Shown: piece after piece, positions 23,755-32,119 of the stretch | How the letters are laid out: the number at the start of each line of letters is the position of its first letter | Numbering within the stretch: position 1 is the first letter of the stretch | Made by a program: the position numbers and the translations under genes | Assembly (NCBI GenBank): GCA_937959125.1 | Contig: CALGQU010000195.1 | Span: 1-33,934 of the forward strand | Length of the DNA stretch: 33,934 nt | Reading direction: 5' to 3' | Origin: an uncultured Croceitalea sp. | GTDB taxonomy: Bacteria > Bacteroidota > Bacteroidia > Flavobacteriales > Flavobacteriaceae | The notes under the pieces: generated by a model | Database searches by the model: none | What the model saw: only the letters and a program-made list of their open reading frames with translations | Told to the model about the DNA's origin: nothing

Positions 23755-24948
23755 ATGAATCTCCACGAATATCAAGGAAAAGAAATATTAGCAAGTTTTG
23801 GGGTACGCATTCAACGCGGTATTGTGGCGCATAACGCCAAGGAAGCCGTTGATGCTGCCAAACAGTTAACACAAGAAACCGGAACGGGATGGCATGTGAT
23901 CAAAGCACAAGTGCATGCCGGAGGACGTGGAAAAGGTGGCGGTGTTAAACTGGCTAAGAACCTTAAGGAAGTAGAGGAGATCGCAGGACAGATCATAGGC
24001 ATGGACTTGATAACCCCGCAAACATCTGCGGAGGGTAAAAAGGTGCACCAGGTGTTGATTGCAGAAGATGTGTATTACCCAGGGGATAGTGAGACCAACG
24101 AATTTTATATGTCCGTTCTATTGAATAGGGGAACCGGTAGAAATATGATCATGTATTCTACGGAGGGCGGTATGGATATTGAAGAAGTGGCAGAAAAAAC
24201 CCCACATCTTATTTTTACGGAAGAGATTGATCCCGCTACAGGTTTGATGCCTTTTCAGGCACGTAAGATTGCATTTAACCTAGGACTTTCCGGAATGGCC
24301 TTTAAGGAGATGGCCAAGTTTGTATCAGCATTGTATAAAGCCTATGTGGAAAGTGATTCCAGTATGTTTGAAATCAACCCTGTCTTAAAAACCTCCGATG
24401 ATAAGATCATGGCCGTAGATGCCAAAGTCTCCATAGACGATAATGCCTTATACCGAAGAAAACAATATGCGGAAATGCGCGATCTAAGGGAAGAGAATGC
24501 CATTGAAGTAGAAGCCCGCGCGGTTGGTTTAAATTATGTGGATTTGGATGGTAATGTAGGTTGTATGGTAAATGGGGCTGGATTGGCCATGGCTACCATG
24601 GACCTTATTAAAATGGCAGGTGGGGAGCCGGCCAACTTTTTGGACGTAGGAGGTACTGCAGATGCCAAAAGGGTAGAAGAAGCATTCCGCATTATTTTGA
24701 AGGACCCTAACGTAAAGGCTATACTGATCAATATCTTTGGAGGTATCGTACGTTGTGATCGTGTAGCACAGGGCGTTGTGGATGCATACAAAAATATGGG
24801 GGACTCCATTAAAGTACCTATTATCGTTAGGTTACAAGGTACCAATGCAGAGCTTGCCAAAGAGATTATCGATAATTCCGGATTGGCCGTACATTCTGCC
24901 GTACAGTTCCAAGAAGCTGCGGATAAGGTGAAAGAAGTACTTGCTTAA
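23755..24948 (+). CDS. sucC: Succinyl-CoA synthetase beta subunit (ADP-forming)
   Basis: The TCA-cycle subunit that carries the nucleotide- and succinate-binding sites. At 397 residues it has normal length. The ATP-grasp half contains MNLHEYQGKEILASFGV and HVIKAQVHAGGRGKGGGVK. The succinate/CoA half contains GAGLAMATMDLIKMAGGEPANFLDVGG, NIFGGIVRCDRVAQGV and PIIVRLQGTNAELAKEII. sucD is not adjacent, since a strong terminator follows directly. This is common in Bacteroidota, where sucC and sucD are often apart. Confidence 0.97.
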   Translation: MNLHEYQGKEILASFGVRIQRGIVAHNAKEAVDAAKQLTQETGTGWHVIKAQVHAGGRGKGGGVKLAKNLKEVEEIAGQIIGMDLITPQTSAEGKKVHQVLIAEDVYYPGDSETNEFYMSVLLNRGTGRNMIMYSTEGGMDIEEVAEKTPHLIFTEEIDPATGLMPFQARKIAFNLGLSGMAFKEMAKFVSALYKAYVESDSSMFEINPVLKTSDDKIMAVDAKVSIDDNALYRRKQYAEMRDLREENAIEVEARAVGLNYVDLDGNVGCMVNGAGLAMATMDLIKMAGGEPANFLDVGGTADAKRVEEAFRIILKDPNVKAILINIFGGIVRCDRVAQGVVDAYKNMGDSIKVPIIVRLQGTNAELAKEIIDNSGLAVHSAVQFQEAADKVKEVLA

Positions 24949-24978
24949 AATACCAAAGCTTTAAATAGTATATGTAAG

Positions 24979-25007
24979 AAGGTTGTCCCATGGGCAACCT
25001 TTTTTTT
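24979..25007 (+). terminator. sucC intrinsic terminator
   Basis: A 10-bp stem (AAGGTTGTCC / GGGCAACCTT with one T-G pair), 3-nt loop, followed by a run of seven further T. Strong for the plus strand. Confidence 0.92.
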
Positions 25008-25363
25008 ATGGTTGTATTGCTTTTATGGAGAAGATAAAGCTTCTGTTAGCTTCGGGATTTTTCCAAAAAGTCCACCTTCTTCAAGATTTATTTTGAATTC
25101 ACTCACTTGTTTTTGATAATTAGAACCCTTTAAGGTTAAATTTTAGGTGTTAAAAATTATAGAAAGGTAATGGGGATTAAGAAAGTGTCAAATAGCACTA
25201 GCATTAGCTTTTGTGCGCTTTTTGGGGTTAATTTTACTTCGATTATACTATCGACCAAAAACAAAAAATATGTTAAAAAAGATATTTCCTTGTAACATTC
25301 GCAATCTTGGGGCGTCTTTTAAGCATATTCATCAAATTTATCAATCTCAAAAACGAAATCATC
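25008..25363. other. Gene-free spacer between sucC and a small secreted protein
   Basis: These 356 nt are AT-rich. The longest start-initiated plus frame I see near the left end is about 23 codons and unconvincing. No exact TAnnTTTG is found in a useful place; TTAGCTTTTG near 25206 is off by one spacer base. A long 5' leader for the next gene is possible. Confidence 0.55.
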
Positions 25364-25699
25364 ATGAGAAAAATTAGTTTAGTAGTAGTAGCAGCTGCCA
25401 TGTTTGCGGTAGGAAGTGTTTCAGCAAACAACAATCCAACACCTTCAAGTTCTAAATCTGAATTGGCATCCCAAATCCACAAGATGTTGAGCGACAACAA
25501 TTTTGCTATTGGAGATGACCTTACCGCCGATGTTAGATTTATGGTTAACAGTGATGGGGAAATCGTGGTAATCTCTGTGGATACTACCAATAACGAGCTG
25601 GAAGGCTTTGTTAAGGGACGTTTAAACTACAAAAAAGTAAAATCCGATGGTGCCGTAACAGGAAAAACCTATACAGTACCCGTAAGAATAACTGCATAA
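25364..25699 (+). CDS. Small secreted protein with TonB-C-like region
   Basis: A 111-residue protein from ATG 25364, with a signal peptide (MRKISLVVVAAAMFAVGSVSA). The mature C-terminal part (DVRFMVNSDGEIVVISVDT, then KGRLNYKKVKS and YTVPVRITA) has the strand-helix-strand rhythm of a TonB C-terminal domain: V-F-V..dG.i, a short helix, and a final y.vPv strand. I know of similar short secreted proteins in Flavobacteriaceae without a defined role. The longer frame from 25307 has a non-signal N-terminus and is rejected. It is monocistronic, closed by a strong terminator. Confidence 0.75.
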   Translation: MRKISLVVVAAAMFAVGSVSANNNPTPSSSKSELASQIHKMLSDNNFAIGDDLTADVRFMVNSDGEIVVISVDTTNNELEGFVKGRLNYKKVKSDGAVTGKTYTVPVRITA

Positions 25700-25725
25700 A
25701 ATATAGTGCATATTTTGATTAGCGT

Positions 25726-25758
25726 AAAAATCCTGAAGTACTACTTCAGGATTTTTTT
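25726..25758 (+). terminator. Terminator of the small secreted protein
   Basis: A perfect inverted repeat with 15-nt arms (AAAAATCCTGAAGTA / TACTTCAGGATTTTT) around one base, ending in seven T. The A run on the left may let it work on the minus strand as well. Confidence 0.92.
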
Positions 25759-25819
25759 GTGTCTTATAATGAACAAAGAACTTCTTGAATAGATAATTAG
25801 GTATTTTCAATTGAATTAA

Positions 25820-25832
25820 TGTCAAAATGACA
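25820..25832. promoter_or_regulatory. TGNCA-N3-TGNCA site 1 upstream of hsp20
   Basis: TGTCAAAATGACA, a perfect 5-3-5 inverted repeat, about 83 nt upstream of the predicted hsp20 transcription start. It is paired with a similar site at 25852-25864. Confidence 0.55.
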
Positions 25833-25851
25833 GCATAAAATCATTAATAAA

Positions 25852-25864
25852 TGACATATTGGCA
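25852..25864. promoter_or_regulatory. TGNCA-N3-TGNCA site 2 upstream of hsp20
   Basis: TGACATATTGGCA has the same 5-3-5 form as site 1 and starts 32 nt after it, about three helical turns. It ends 12 nt before the conserved -24 GG of the sigma-54-like promoter. Confidence 0.5.
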
Positions 25865-25876
25865 TTAAAAATGTGT

Positions 25877-25891
25877 TGGAACGGCTTTTGC
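25877..25891 (+). promoter_or_regulatory. Candidate sigma-54 promoter of hsp20
   Basis: TGGAACGGCTTTTGC matches the -24/-12 consensus TGGCACG-N4-TTGC with one change (C to A) and the exact GG-N10-GC spacing. A start near 25903 gives a 25-nt leader. No TAnnTTTG element is present in this region. Confidence 0.55.
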
Positions 25892-25927
25892 CCTTTGACA
25901 GTGAGTTTAATTTTAAAATCACACATC

Positions 25928-26353
25928 ATGAGTTTAGTAAAAAGAAATAATATGTTGTTCCCAAGTCTAATGAATGAATTTTTTAAACCCGATTGGTTTG
26001 GTGGGATGGAAAATGCAAATACCATGGTTCCTTCCGTAAATATTGTGGATAATGAAAAGGAATTTGAGTTGCATTTTGCCGTACCCGGTTTTAGTAAAGA
26101 GGATTTCAACTTAGAAGTGGATAAGGAGATATTGAGCGTTTCCGGAGAAGTTACCACCGAAGATGGGACCCCGACCGACAATTATACCAGAAGGGAATTT
26201 CAAGCTACTTCTTTTAAAAGAACATTTACGTTACCAGATACCATAAATGCCGATGATATCAATGCATCTTATGACAAAGGTATACTTAAGGTAACGCTAC
26301 CTAAAAGAGAAGAATCCTTGCCCAAGCCCAAGCGCCATATAGAAATTGCATGA
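25928..26353 (+). CDS. Hsp20 / alpha-crystallin small heat-shock protein
   Basis: A 141-residue holdase chaperone from ATG 25928. The N-terminal arm (MSLVKRNNMLFPSLMNEFF) is followed by the alpha-crystallin domain (about residues 33-130): PSVNIVDNEKEFELHFAVPGFSKEDFNLEV, then TRREFQATSFKRTFTLPDTI, INASYDKGILKVTLPK with the GILKVTLPK variant of the conserved GVL signature, and a short PKPKRHIEIA tail. Such proteins bind unfolding proteins under stress. A 23-codon upstream extension lacks family similarity. It has its own terminator and an unusual promoter. Confidence 0.95.
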   Translation: MSLVKRNNMLFPSLMNEFFKPDWFGGMENANTMVPSVNIVDNEKEFELHFAVPGFSKEDFNLEVDKEILSVSGEVTTEDGTPTDNYTRREFQATSFKRTFTLPDTINADDINASYDKGILKVTLPKREESLPKPKRHIEIA

Positions 26354-26410
26354 ACATAAAATTAGTTTGAGAAAGCCACTTTCGTGGTTGGTTTAGTTGG
26401 TTAGTTGAGG

Positions 26411-26442
26411 AAAGCGTCACTTGTTTTGGTGGCGCTTTTTTT
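26411..26442 (+). terminator. hsp20 terminator
   Basis: A 10-bp stem (AAAGCGTCAC / GTGGCGCTTT, one T-G pair) with an 8-nt loop and a T run. It lies between hsp20 and the oppositely directed uvrB. Confidence 0.88.
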
Positions 26443-26498
26443 GTTTGATAAATATTACCAAGTGATATCTCCCTTCTAGAATTATCTTACGGTGCGGT

Positions 26499-28487
26499 TT
26501 AGTCCTGCTCCTGTAACATTTTTATCTCATCCCTAAGTTTGGCCGCTTCCATAAAGTTGAGCTCCTTGGCGGCTTTCTCCATGGCTTTGCGTTTTTGCAG
26601 GATAATCTTTGCTTTTTGGTCTGGTGTAAGATACTCCAAATCCGGTTCGGCGGCTCGCAGTTCCTCTTTTTGAAAATGATAGGTAGACACGGAATTTTTG
26701 GCCAATGCACTATCCAAGCTTTTCTTTAACGCCTTGGGAACTAGGTTGTGTTTTTTGTTATAGGCAATTTGTTTTTCCCGGCGATAGGTAGTTTCGTCCA
26801 TAGTTTTCTGCATGCTATCCGTAACTTTGTCCGCATACATAATGGCCATTCCGTTGAGGTTCCTTGCTGCCCTTCCTACGGTTTGGGTCAATGATCGATT
26901 GCTTCTCAAAAAACCTTCCTTATCCGCATCCAAAATCGCTACCAGGGAAACTTCCGGTAAGTCCAAACCTTCCCTTAAAAGGTTCACTCCAATAAGTACA
27001 TCAAAAATACCTTTGCGTAAATCTTGCATAATCTCCACCCGTTCCAGAGTATCTACATCGCTATGGATGTAACGGCACCTTACATCTATTCTGGAGAGGT
27101 ATTTGGTCAATTCTTCTGCCATTCTTTTGGTAAGGGTGGTGACCAAGGTACGTTCATCAAGTTCTACCCGTTTTTGGATTTCTTCGATTAGATCATCAAT
27201 CTGATTGATGCTTGGCCGTACTTCTATAATGGGGTCCAGAAGTCCGGTAGGGCGTATGACCTGCTCCACATAAACCCCTTCGCTTAACTGCAATTCATAA
27301 TCTGCCGGAGTAGCACTTACATAAATGGCTTGGTTTTGTAGGGCTTCGAATTCTTGAAACTTTAAAGGTCTATTGTCCAGGGCCGCAGGCAACCTAAAAC
27401 CATATTCCACTAAATTTTCCTTGCGGCTGCGGTCCCCGCCGTACATGGCATGGACTTGGGGTATGGTAACGTGGCTCTCGTCGATAATCATGAGATAATC
27501 ATCCGGGAAATAATCTAAAAGACAGAAGGGCCTGGTTCCCGGTTCCCGTCCATCCAGATATCTGGAATAGTTTTCAATACCGGAACAATATCCCAGTTCC
27601 CGTATCATTTCCAAATCAAAATTGGTCCGCTCTTCCAGGCGTTTTGCTTCCAAAGGGCGTGCAATATCCTTAAAGTAATCGATTTGCCTTACCAAATCGT
27701 CCTGTATGGATTTTATGGCATGCTGTAAAACATCCGGCGAGGTCACAAACATGTTCGCCGGATAGATATTTAAGGAATCATAAATTTCCAACACCTTGTT
27801 ATTGAAGGGGTCCAAGGCCTCGATTTCTTCAATTTCATCCCCAAAAAAGTGAATCCTAAAAGCATGGTCGGCATAACCGGGAAATACATCCACCACGTCC
27901 CCTTTTACCCTAAAATTACCGTTCCTAAAATCTGCAGTGGTCCTAGAGTAAAGGCTTTGCACCAATTGATGCAAAAACTTTGTTCTGGAAATGACTTGGT
28001 CCCTTTGTATGGATATCACGTTTTTCTGAAACTCCACGGGATTTCCAATGCCATAAAGGCAACTCACCGAAGCAACGACCAAAACGTCCCGTCTGCCGGA
28101 GAGAAGGGAAGAGGTGGTGCTCAAGCGTAATTTTTCAATATCTTCATTAATGGACAAATCCTTTTCAATATAGGTGCCACTGGTAGGGATATAGGCTTCC
28201 GGCTGATAGTAATCATAATACGAAACAAAGTATTCGATGGCATTTTCCGGGAAGAATTGTTTGAACTCGGAATAGAGTTGGGCAGCTAGGGTTTTGTTAT
28301 GTGCCAGCACCAAGGTAGGGCGCTGTACTTGCTCCACCACATTGGCTACCGTAAAGGTTTTACCAGAACCGGTTACCCCAAGCAGGGTTTGGTGTTCTTC
28401 GCCCTGGACAATGCCCTCCGCGAGTTTTTCTATGGCTTGCGGCTGATCCCCTGTTGGTTGGAACTCTGAAACGACCTTAAATTTCAT
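26499..28487 (-). CDS. uvrB: Excinuclease ABC subunit B
   Basis: The damage-verifying helicase-like subunit of nucleotide excision repair, 662 residues, full length. Walker A GVTGSGKT at residues 37-44; the beta-hairpin YYDYYQPEAYIP at about 89-100; Walker B with DESH; helicase motifs in TLTKRMAEELTKYL, GVNLLREGLDLPEVSLV and QTVGRAARNLNG; and a C-terminal UVR motif (about 624-660, EKAAKELNFMEAAKLRDEIKML) that binds UvrC. The -7 element lies only 4 nt before the ATG, so the message may be leaderless. It is preceded by the T9SS-sorted gene, 51 nt away. Confidence 0.98.
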   Translation of the reverse strand: MKFKVVSEFQPTGDQPQAIEKLAEGIVQGEEHQTLLGVTGSGKTFTVANVVEQVQRPTLVLAHNKTLAAQLYSEFKQFFPENAIEYFVSYYDYYQPEAYIPTSGTYIEKDLSINEDIEKLRLSTTSSLLSGRRDVLVVASVSCLYGIGNPVEFQKNVISIQRDQVISRTKFLHQLVQSLYSRTTADFRNGNFRVKGDVVDVFPGYADHAFRIHFFGDEIEEIEALDPFNNKVLEIYDSLNIYPANMFVTSPDVLQHAIKSIQDDLVRQIDYFKDIARPLEAKRLEERTNFDLEMIRELGYCSGIENYSRYLDGREPGTRPFCLLDYFPDDYLMIIDESHVTIPQVHAMYGGDRSRKENLVEYGFRLPAALDNRPLKFQEFEALQNQAIYVSATPADYELQLSEGVYVEQVIRPTGLLDPIIEVRPSINQIDDLIEEIQKRVELDERTLVTTLTKRMAEELTKYLSRIDVRCRYIHSDVDTLERVEIMQDLRKGIFDVLIGVNLLREGLDLPEVSLVAILDADKEGFLRSNRSLTQTVGRAARNLNGMAIMYADKVTDSMQKTMDETTYRREKQIAYNKKHNLVPKALKKSLDSALAKNSVSTYHFQKEELRAAEPDLEYLTPDQKAKIILQKRKAMEKAAKELNFMEAAKLRDEIKMLQEQD

Positions 28488-28491
28488 GATA

Positions 28492-28499
28492 CAAAAATA
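28492..28499 (-). promoter_or_regulatory. Possible -7 element of uvrB
   Basis: TATTTTTG on the minus strand fits TAnnTTTG. The start would fall about 7 nt later, at the ATG itself, predicting a leaderless transcript. TTG is present upstream only at a long 26-nt spacing, so confidence is limited. Confidence 0.4.
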
Positions 28500-28538
28500 G
28501 GAAAGGCAATTGGTATAGCGTCATGCAAGTGCGGGTGC

Positions 28539-30275
28539 TTACCGTTTTAAAGTGAAAAATCCTTGGATGATGTTGTTGGCATCGTCTACTGCCCTAAACC
28601 AATAGCCCCCAGAGGGCAATTGCCGCCCGTTAAAGGTGCCGTCCCAGCCAATGGAATCTGGTTCTATTTGTGTGATGAGCATTCCAAAACGGTCAAAAAC
28701 CTGTATAAACTGGAGGAACACTTGTTCCGTATTTGGAGGTTGTACAAACTGCCAGAACTCGTTTACCTCGTCACCGTTAGGAGTAAAAAAATTGGGGAAC
28801 CCCTCCCTTAAGGAATCGCTCAATACTTCCGCACTTACAATACAGTTTTCTTCATTTACATCCCTAACAAAAATAACATTGTCCCCCAAGGGAGCGTTGG
28901 AAAAAACATTGCTGGGTTGATAAGGGCCATTGATATCATTAAGGGCAAATTCGTATTCACTTGGGCCGGTAACATTTGCGGTCAATATTAGATTTTCCTC
29001 ATTTCTTTCCACATCGACGGATGTGACCGTTGGCCCCGTTATTGTTTCCACCACAAATTCTTTTAGGGTGGTACAGGGAATATTGTTTCCGTTGGAATCT
29101 GCAAAATTACTGACCTCAAGTCGATAAAGGCCCTCTTCTGAAATGGCGACTTCCTGTGTCTCGGACAATTCCTCTATTACGGTTCCCCTAGACGTTACGC
29201 TTACCCAACGGTAGGTTTCCGCTACAACATCCGTACTGACTAAAAGGGGAGGTGAATTTTCGCAGATGCTAAAGGTTTCCGGGAAGTCGAACTCTGGAAA
29301 TAGGGTGATAAATTCCCCGGTAGTCCGATCCAGGAAGGGTCCACATCCAATAGCGGTAGAAAAGCTTTCTTGTCCACAATTTATGGCTTCCCCAAGTTCA
29401 TTAAACGGAATAATACGTACAAATAAGGTGCGGTTGGGTTCAAAGTCCAGCACTAATGTACGGGTTGCGGTAAACCGTCCATCATCAAGAATATTGTTTT
29501 CTTCTGGAGAGGTACCAATGAACACCCGATAGCCTGTAGCACCCGGGACATCTGTCCATTCCAAAATAGGGGTCAGCGGCACATTGCTATCCCCATTTCT
29601 TGGTGATATTAAAGTAGCACAACTAAGATTGACCACAATATCCGCGGTAATAAAAGATTGTACCGTACAGTTTACTGCCATACCCAGCCTATTTATCGCG
29701 GTAATTTCGGCAAAGATTTCAGTATTTATGGGCAAATCATCAGGAGGGTTGAAGGTTAGGGTGTTACCTACATCGGTTTCCGGCAGAATAACCGTTCCAT
29801 CCCCAGTGGTAATGCGTAAACGATAGGACGTAGCCCTTGGACTATAGTTCCATGTAATATTGGTGCGGGTATTGACATCAATAGCTAGGTTTTCTGGAAT
29901 GTCCAAGGTGGCGCATTCCGGAACTTGGGATAAGGTTTCCGTTCTAAAGGAAATGCTGGTGCAAACCACATCATCCAGATTATCAAAGAAAAACAGGGTA
30001 ATGGTTACAAAGATTAACGTATCCTCCGGCAAACCCAAAGGGGGAACAAAGAAATTGGCGCTGCCAACCAGTCTATTGGCAATAATATCTTGACCTCCTG
30101 GGGTGGTGCCTAAAGAAACCCTATACCCGGGAACACCGGGAACTTCTTCCCAACTAATAGTGGATTCCACAGGAACATCCGTGGCACCGGCAACCGGGCT
30201 CAACAAAGTGGGACATGACTGACCAAAGGTCATAGAAATGCCCAAAAGGGTAATGAGAACTAGCAATTTTTTCAT
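28539..30275 (-). CDS. Secreted repeat protein with T9SS type B sorting domain
   Basis: A 578-residue exported protein: signal peptide (MKKLLVLITLLGISMTFGQS), then three fibronectin-III-like repeats of about 98-100 residues starting at C21, C121 and C219. Each opens with a C-(P/A)-T-L type sequence, has a TxW strand and a YR(V/L) strand, and contains a second Cys near its end (C105, C203, C300), so a disulfide per repeat is likely. Residues about 310-480 hold an Ig-like region. The C-terminal 91 residues (FPNFFTPNGDEVNEFW to GGYWFRAVDDANN) are the gliding-motility/T9SS type B signal for secretion to the cell surface. It is probably adhesive or structural. It follows the ABC permease by 32 nt. 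Confidence 0.9.
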   Translation of the reverse strand: MKKLLVLITLLGISMTFGQSCPTLLSPVAGATDVPVESTISWEEVPGVPGYRVSLGTTPGGQDIIANRLVGSANFFVPPLGLPEDTLIFVTITLFFFDNLDDVVCTSISFRTETLSQVPECATLDIPENLAIDVNTRTNITWNYSPRATSYRLRITTGDGTVILPETDVGNTLTFNPPDDLPINTEIFAEITAINRLGMAVNCTVQSFITADIVVNLSCATLISPRNGDSNVPLTPILEWTDVPGATGYRVFIGTSPEENNILDDGRFTATRTLVLDFEPNRTLFVRIIPFNELGEAINCGQESFSTAIGCGPFLDRTTGEFITLFPEFDFPETFSICENSPPLLVSTDVVAETYRWVSVTSRGTVIEELSETQEVAISEEGLYRLEVSNFADSNGNNIPCTTLKEFVVETITGPTVTSVDVERNEENLILTANVTGPSEYEFALNDINGPYQPSNVFSNAPLGDNVIFVRDVNEENCIVSAEVLSDSLREGFPNFFTPNGDEVNEFWQFVQPPNTEQVFLQFIQVFDRFGMLITQIEPDSIGWDGTFNGRQLPSGGYWFRAVDDANNIIQGFFTLKR

Positions 30276-30307
30276 CCGTCAGCATCCTTCACAGACGCCC
30301 TAAGATA

Positions 30308-31141
30308 CTATAAATCACGCTTTTTTAATAGCGCATAGGATAAATAGATGAAAATAGCGGTCCAACCGAGTACGATAAGGATTTCGTGCCAGTGTACGTT
30401 GTAGTTGAGTTCTATTTTTTCCCCTACTTGGTCCGCCACCGTTTGAACGCTCTCTAAACGCGTAATAGGTTCTTTGATCAGGTTGAACATGGACTGTAAG
30501 GGAAAGAAACCCATAATGGTTTCCGTAGTATCCGCATCAAATAATTTCCATCGCATTAGTCCCCTAAAAATACCTTCCAATATTTGCCAAATGATCAAAA
30601 AACCTAACGCAAATGCGGAGCGTTTCACTAAAATGCCCAAGAACAGGCAAAAAGAGAAGAAGCCTACGAGTTTTACAAAAAAAGCAAGAACAAACTCCAA
30701 ATCCGAAAAAATGATGGAAAGCTCATTGTAATCAGAATAGGCAAGTCCTAACAAGAGCGATACAAGAAAGACAAAAACCGTAGAAACTACGGCAAAGGAT
30801 AGCACCGTAAGGAATTTGGATAAAACAAATTCTTTTTTAGACAGCCCATCGATCAAATTTTGTTTGATGGTTTTGTTGCTGTATTCATTGGCCATCATGG
30901 ACACAATGACAATAGCCAAAAACAGTTTGAAAAAAGCGGTGACAAACGTATTAAAGTGCCAGATGTAGGGAAAGTTAAAGATGCCAATTTCTGCTAAATG
31001 AAATTTAACGGGCCCTATGTCAAACTTTATTGCGGCTACCAGGGCAATAGAGGTGAGCAATAAAAAATACGATATGATCAGTACCTTACTTGCCCTATTG
31101 TTCCAAAGTTTTATGAATTCTATCTGTAATAAACGTACCAT
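30308..31141 (-). CDS. ABC-2 type transporter permease
   Basis: A 277-residue inner-membrane protein with about six hydrophobic helices. It opens MVRLLQIEFIKLWNNRASKVLI, the usual amphipathic start of ABC-2 permeases, then ANEYSNKTIKQNLIDGLSKKEF, a characteristic cytoplasmic segment after the second helix. It pairs with the ATPase encoded 10 nt upstream. The substrate is unknown; such pairs export small peptides, lipids or drugs. Confidence 0.88.
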   Translation of the reverse strand: MVRLLQIEFIKLWNNRASKVLIISYFLLLTSIALVAAIKFDIGPVKFHLAEIGIFNFPYIWHFNTFVTAFFKLFLAIVIVSMMANEYSNKTIKQNLIDGLSKKEFVLSKFLTVLSFAVVSTVFVFLVSLLLGLAYSDYNELSIIFSDLEFVLAFFVKLVGFFSFCLFLGILVKRSAFALGFLIIWQILEGIFRGLMRWKLFDADTTETIMGFFPLQSMFNLIKEPITRLESVQTVADQVGEKIELNYNVHWHEILIVLGWTAIFIYLSYALLKKRDL

Positions 31142-31151
31142 AGGATATTGA

Positions 31152-32045
31152 TTAGTTGTTTTTTGTAAGTGCCAAAAACTGTTCTTCCAAGCTCTCTTTT
31201 CGTTTTACCAAATGGGAGAGTACAATGCCCTTGGAGAACAAAAGTTGGTTCAATTCCTGTGCGTCCATCTCCTCCTTTAAGTAGGCCGTAAGTCCACCGT
31301 TTGTCAACGCTACTTCACCAAAACTTGCATTTTTTTCCAAAAGCGTTTTTAATGCCTCCATTTGGGTGGTTTTTAGCTCAAAAAAACCATGGCTTGCCAA
31401 CATGCCGTCTACCGGGCCGCTATATAGTTTTTCACCTTTTCTTAGGATGACTACGTGGGAGCATACCTTTTCTACCTCATCCAACAAATGGGAAGCCAAT
31501 AATATGGTCGTCCCTTGGGCCGCAATTTTTTTTATGATTTCCCGTATCTGATGGATGCCTTGTGGGTCCAATCCGTTGGTAGGCTCGTCCAGAATCAATA
31601 TTTCTGGGTCGTTCAAAAGGGCAGAGGCAATGGCCAAACGCTGTTTCATGCCCAAGGAATAGGTTTTGAATTTACTGTCCTTACGATCCAACAGTCCTAC
31701 CAATTCCAACTTTTCGGTAATCTTATCTTGGGATACTTCCTTTATTTTACAGACCAGTTTAAGGTTTTGTACCGCGGTCATATAGGGATAGAAATTGGGA
31801 CGCTCAATAATGGCTCCCACTTTTTTTAAAGCATGGGTAGAGGTGGTACCGTCAAACCAGCTAAAATCGCCTTTGGTGCGATTGACCACATTAAGGATAA
31901 TGCCCAAAGTGGTGGATTTTCCGCTTCCGTTAGGACCTAAAATCCCATAGACATTGCCTTTTTCAATCGTGAACGAAAGATTTTTTACGGCCGTAAGGGT
32001 GCCAAATTTTTTAGTGAGATCGGTAACCGTCAGTATTGTTTCCAA
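31152..32045 (-). CDS. ABC transporter ATP-binding protein
   Basis: A 297-residue ATPase. Walker A GPNGSGKST at residues 37-45, signature region YSLGMKQRLAIA (an LSGGQ variant common in this subfamily), Walker B EILILDEPTNGLDPQG, and the H-loop LLASHLLDEVEKV. A C-terminal extension after about 215 is typical of the bacitracin/lantibiotic-immunity class. No ATG is in frame near the family N-terminus, so the start is the TTG at 32045, matching METILTVTDLTKKFG. The start region overlaps the leader of the divergent gene at 32120. Confidence 0.9.
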   Translation of the reverse strand: METILTVTDLTKKFGTLTAVKNLSFTIEKGNVYGILGPNGSGKSTTLGIILNVVNRTKGDFSWFDGTTSTHALKKVGAIIERPNFYPYMTAVQNLKLVCKIKEVSQDKITEKLELVGLLDRKDSKFKTYSLGMKQRLAIASALLNDPEILILDEPTNGLDPQGIHQIREIIKKIAAQGTTILLASHLLDEVEKVCSHVVILRKGEKLYSGPVDGMLASHGFFELKTTQMEALKTLLEKNASFGEVALTNGGLTAYLKEEMDAQELNQLLFSKGIVLSHLVKRKESLEEQFLALTKNN

Positions 32046-32094
32046 AAGGTATCGTTTTTTGGTGGTTTCATAGTAACTTGACGACTCCTAGCCC

Positions 32095-32109
32095 TATTTG
32101 TTACAAATA
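32095..32109. promoter_or_regulatory. 15-bp palindrome between the ABC and kinase-like genes
   Basis: TATTTGTTACAAATA is a perfect 7-1-7 inverted repeat, 10 nt before the ATG at 32120 and 49 nt before the start of the divergent ABC gene. It could be an operator. It also carries TATTTG in both orientations but no full TAnnTTTG. Confidence 0.35.
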
Positions 32110-32119
32110 CCGTAGTAAA

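Noticed and set aside
24533-24860. 108-codon minus-strand open frame within sucC
   Set aside because: It is a shadow frame of a strongly conserved gene; no other evidence supports it.
25025-25096. 23-codon open frame after the sucC terminator
   Set aside because: Too short, with no ribosome-binding or homology evidence.
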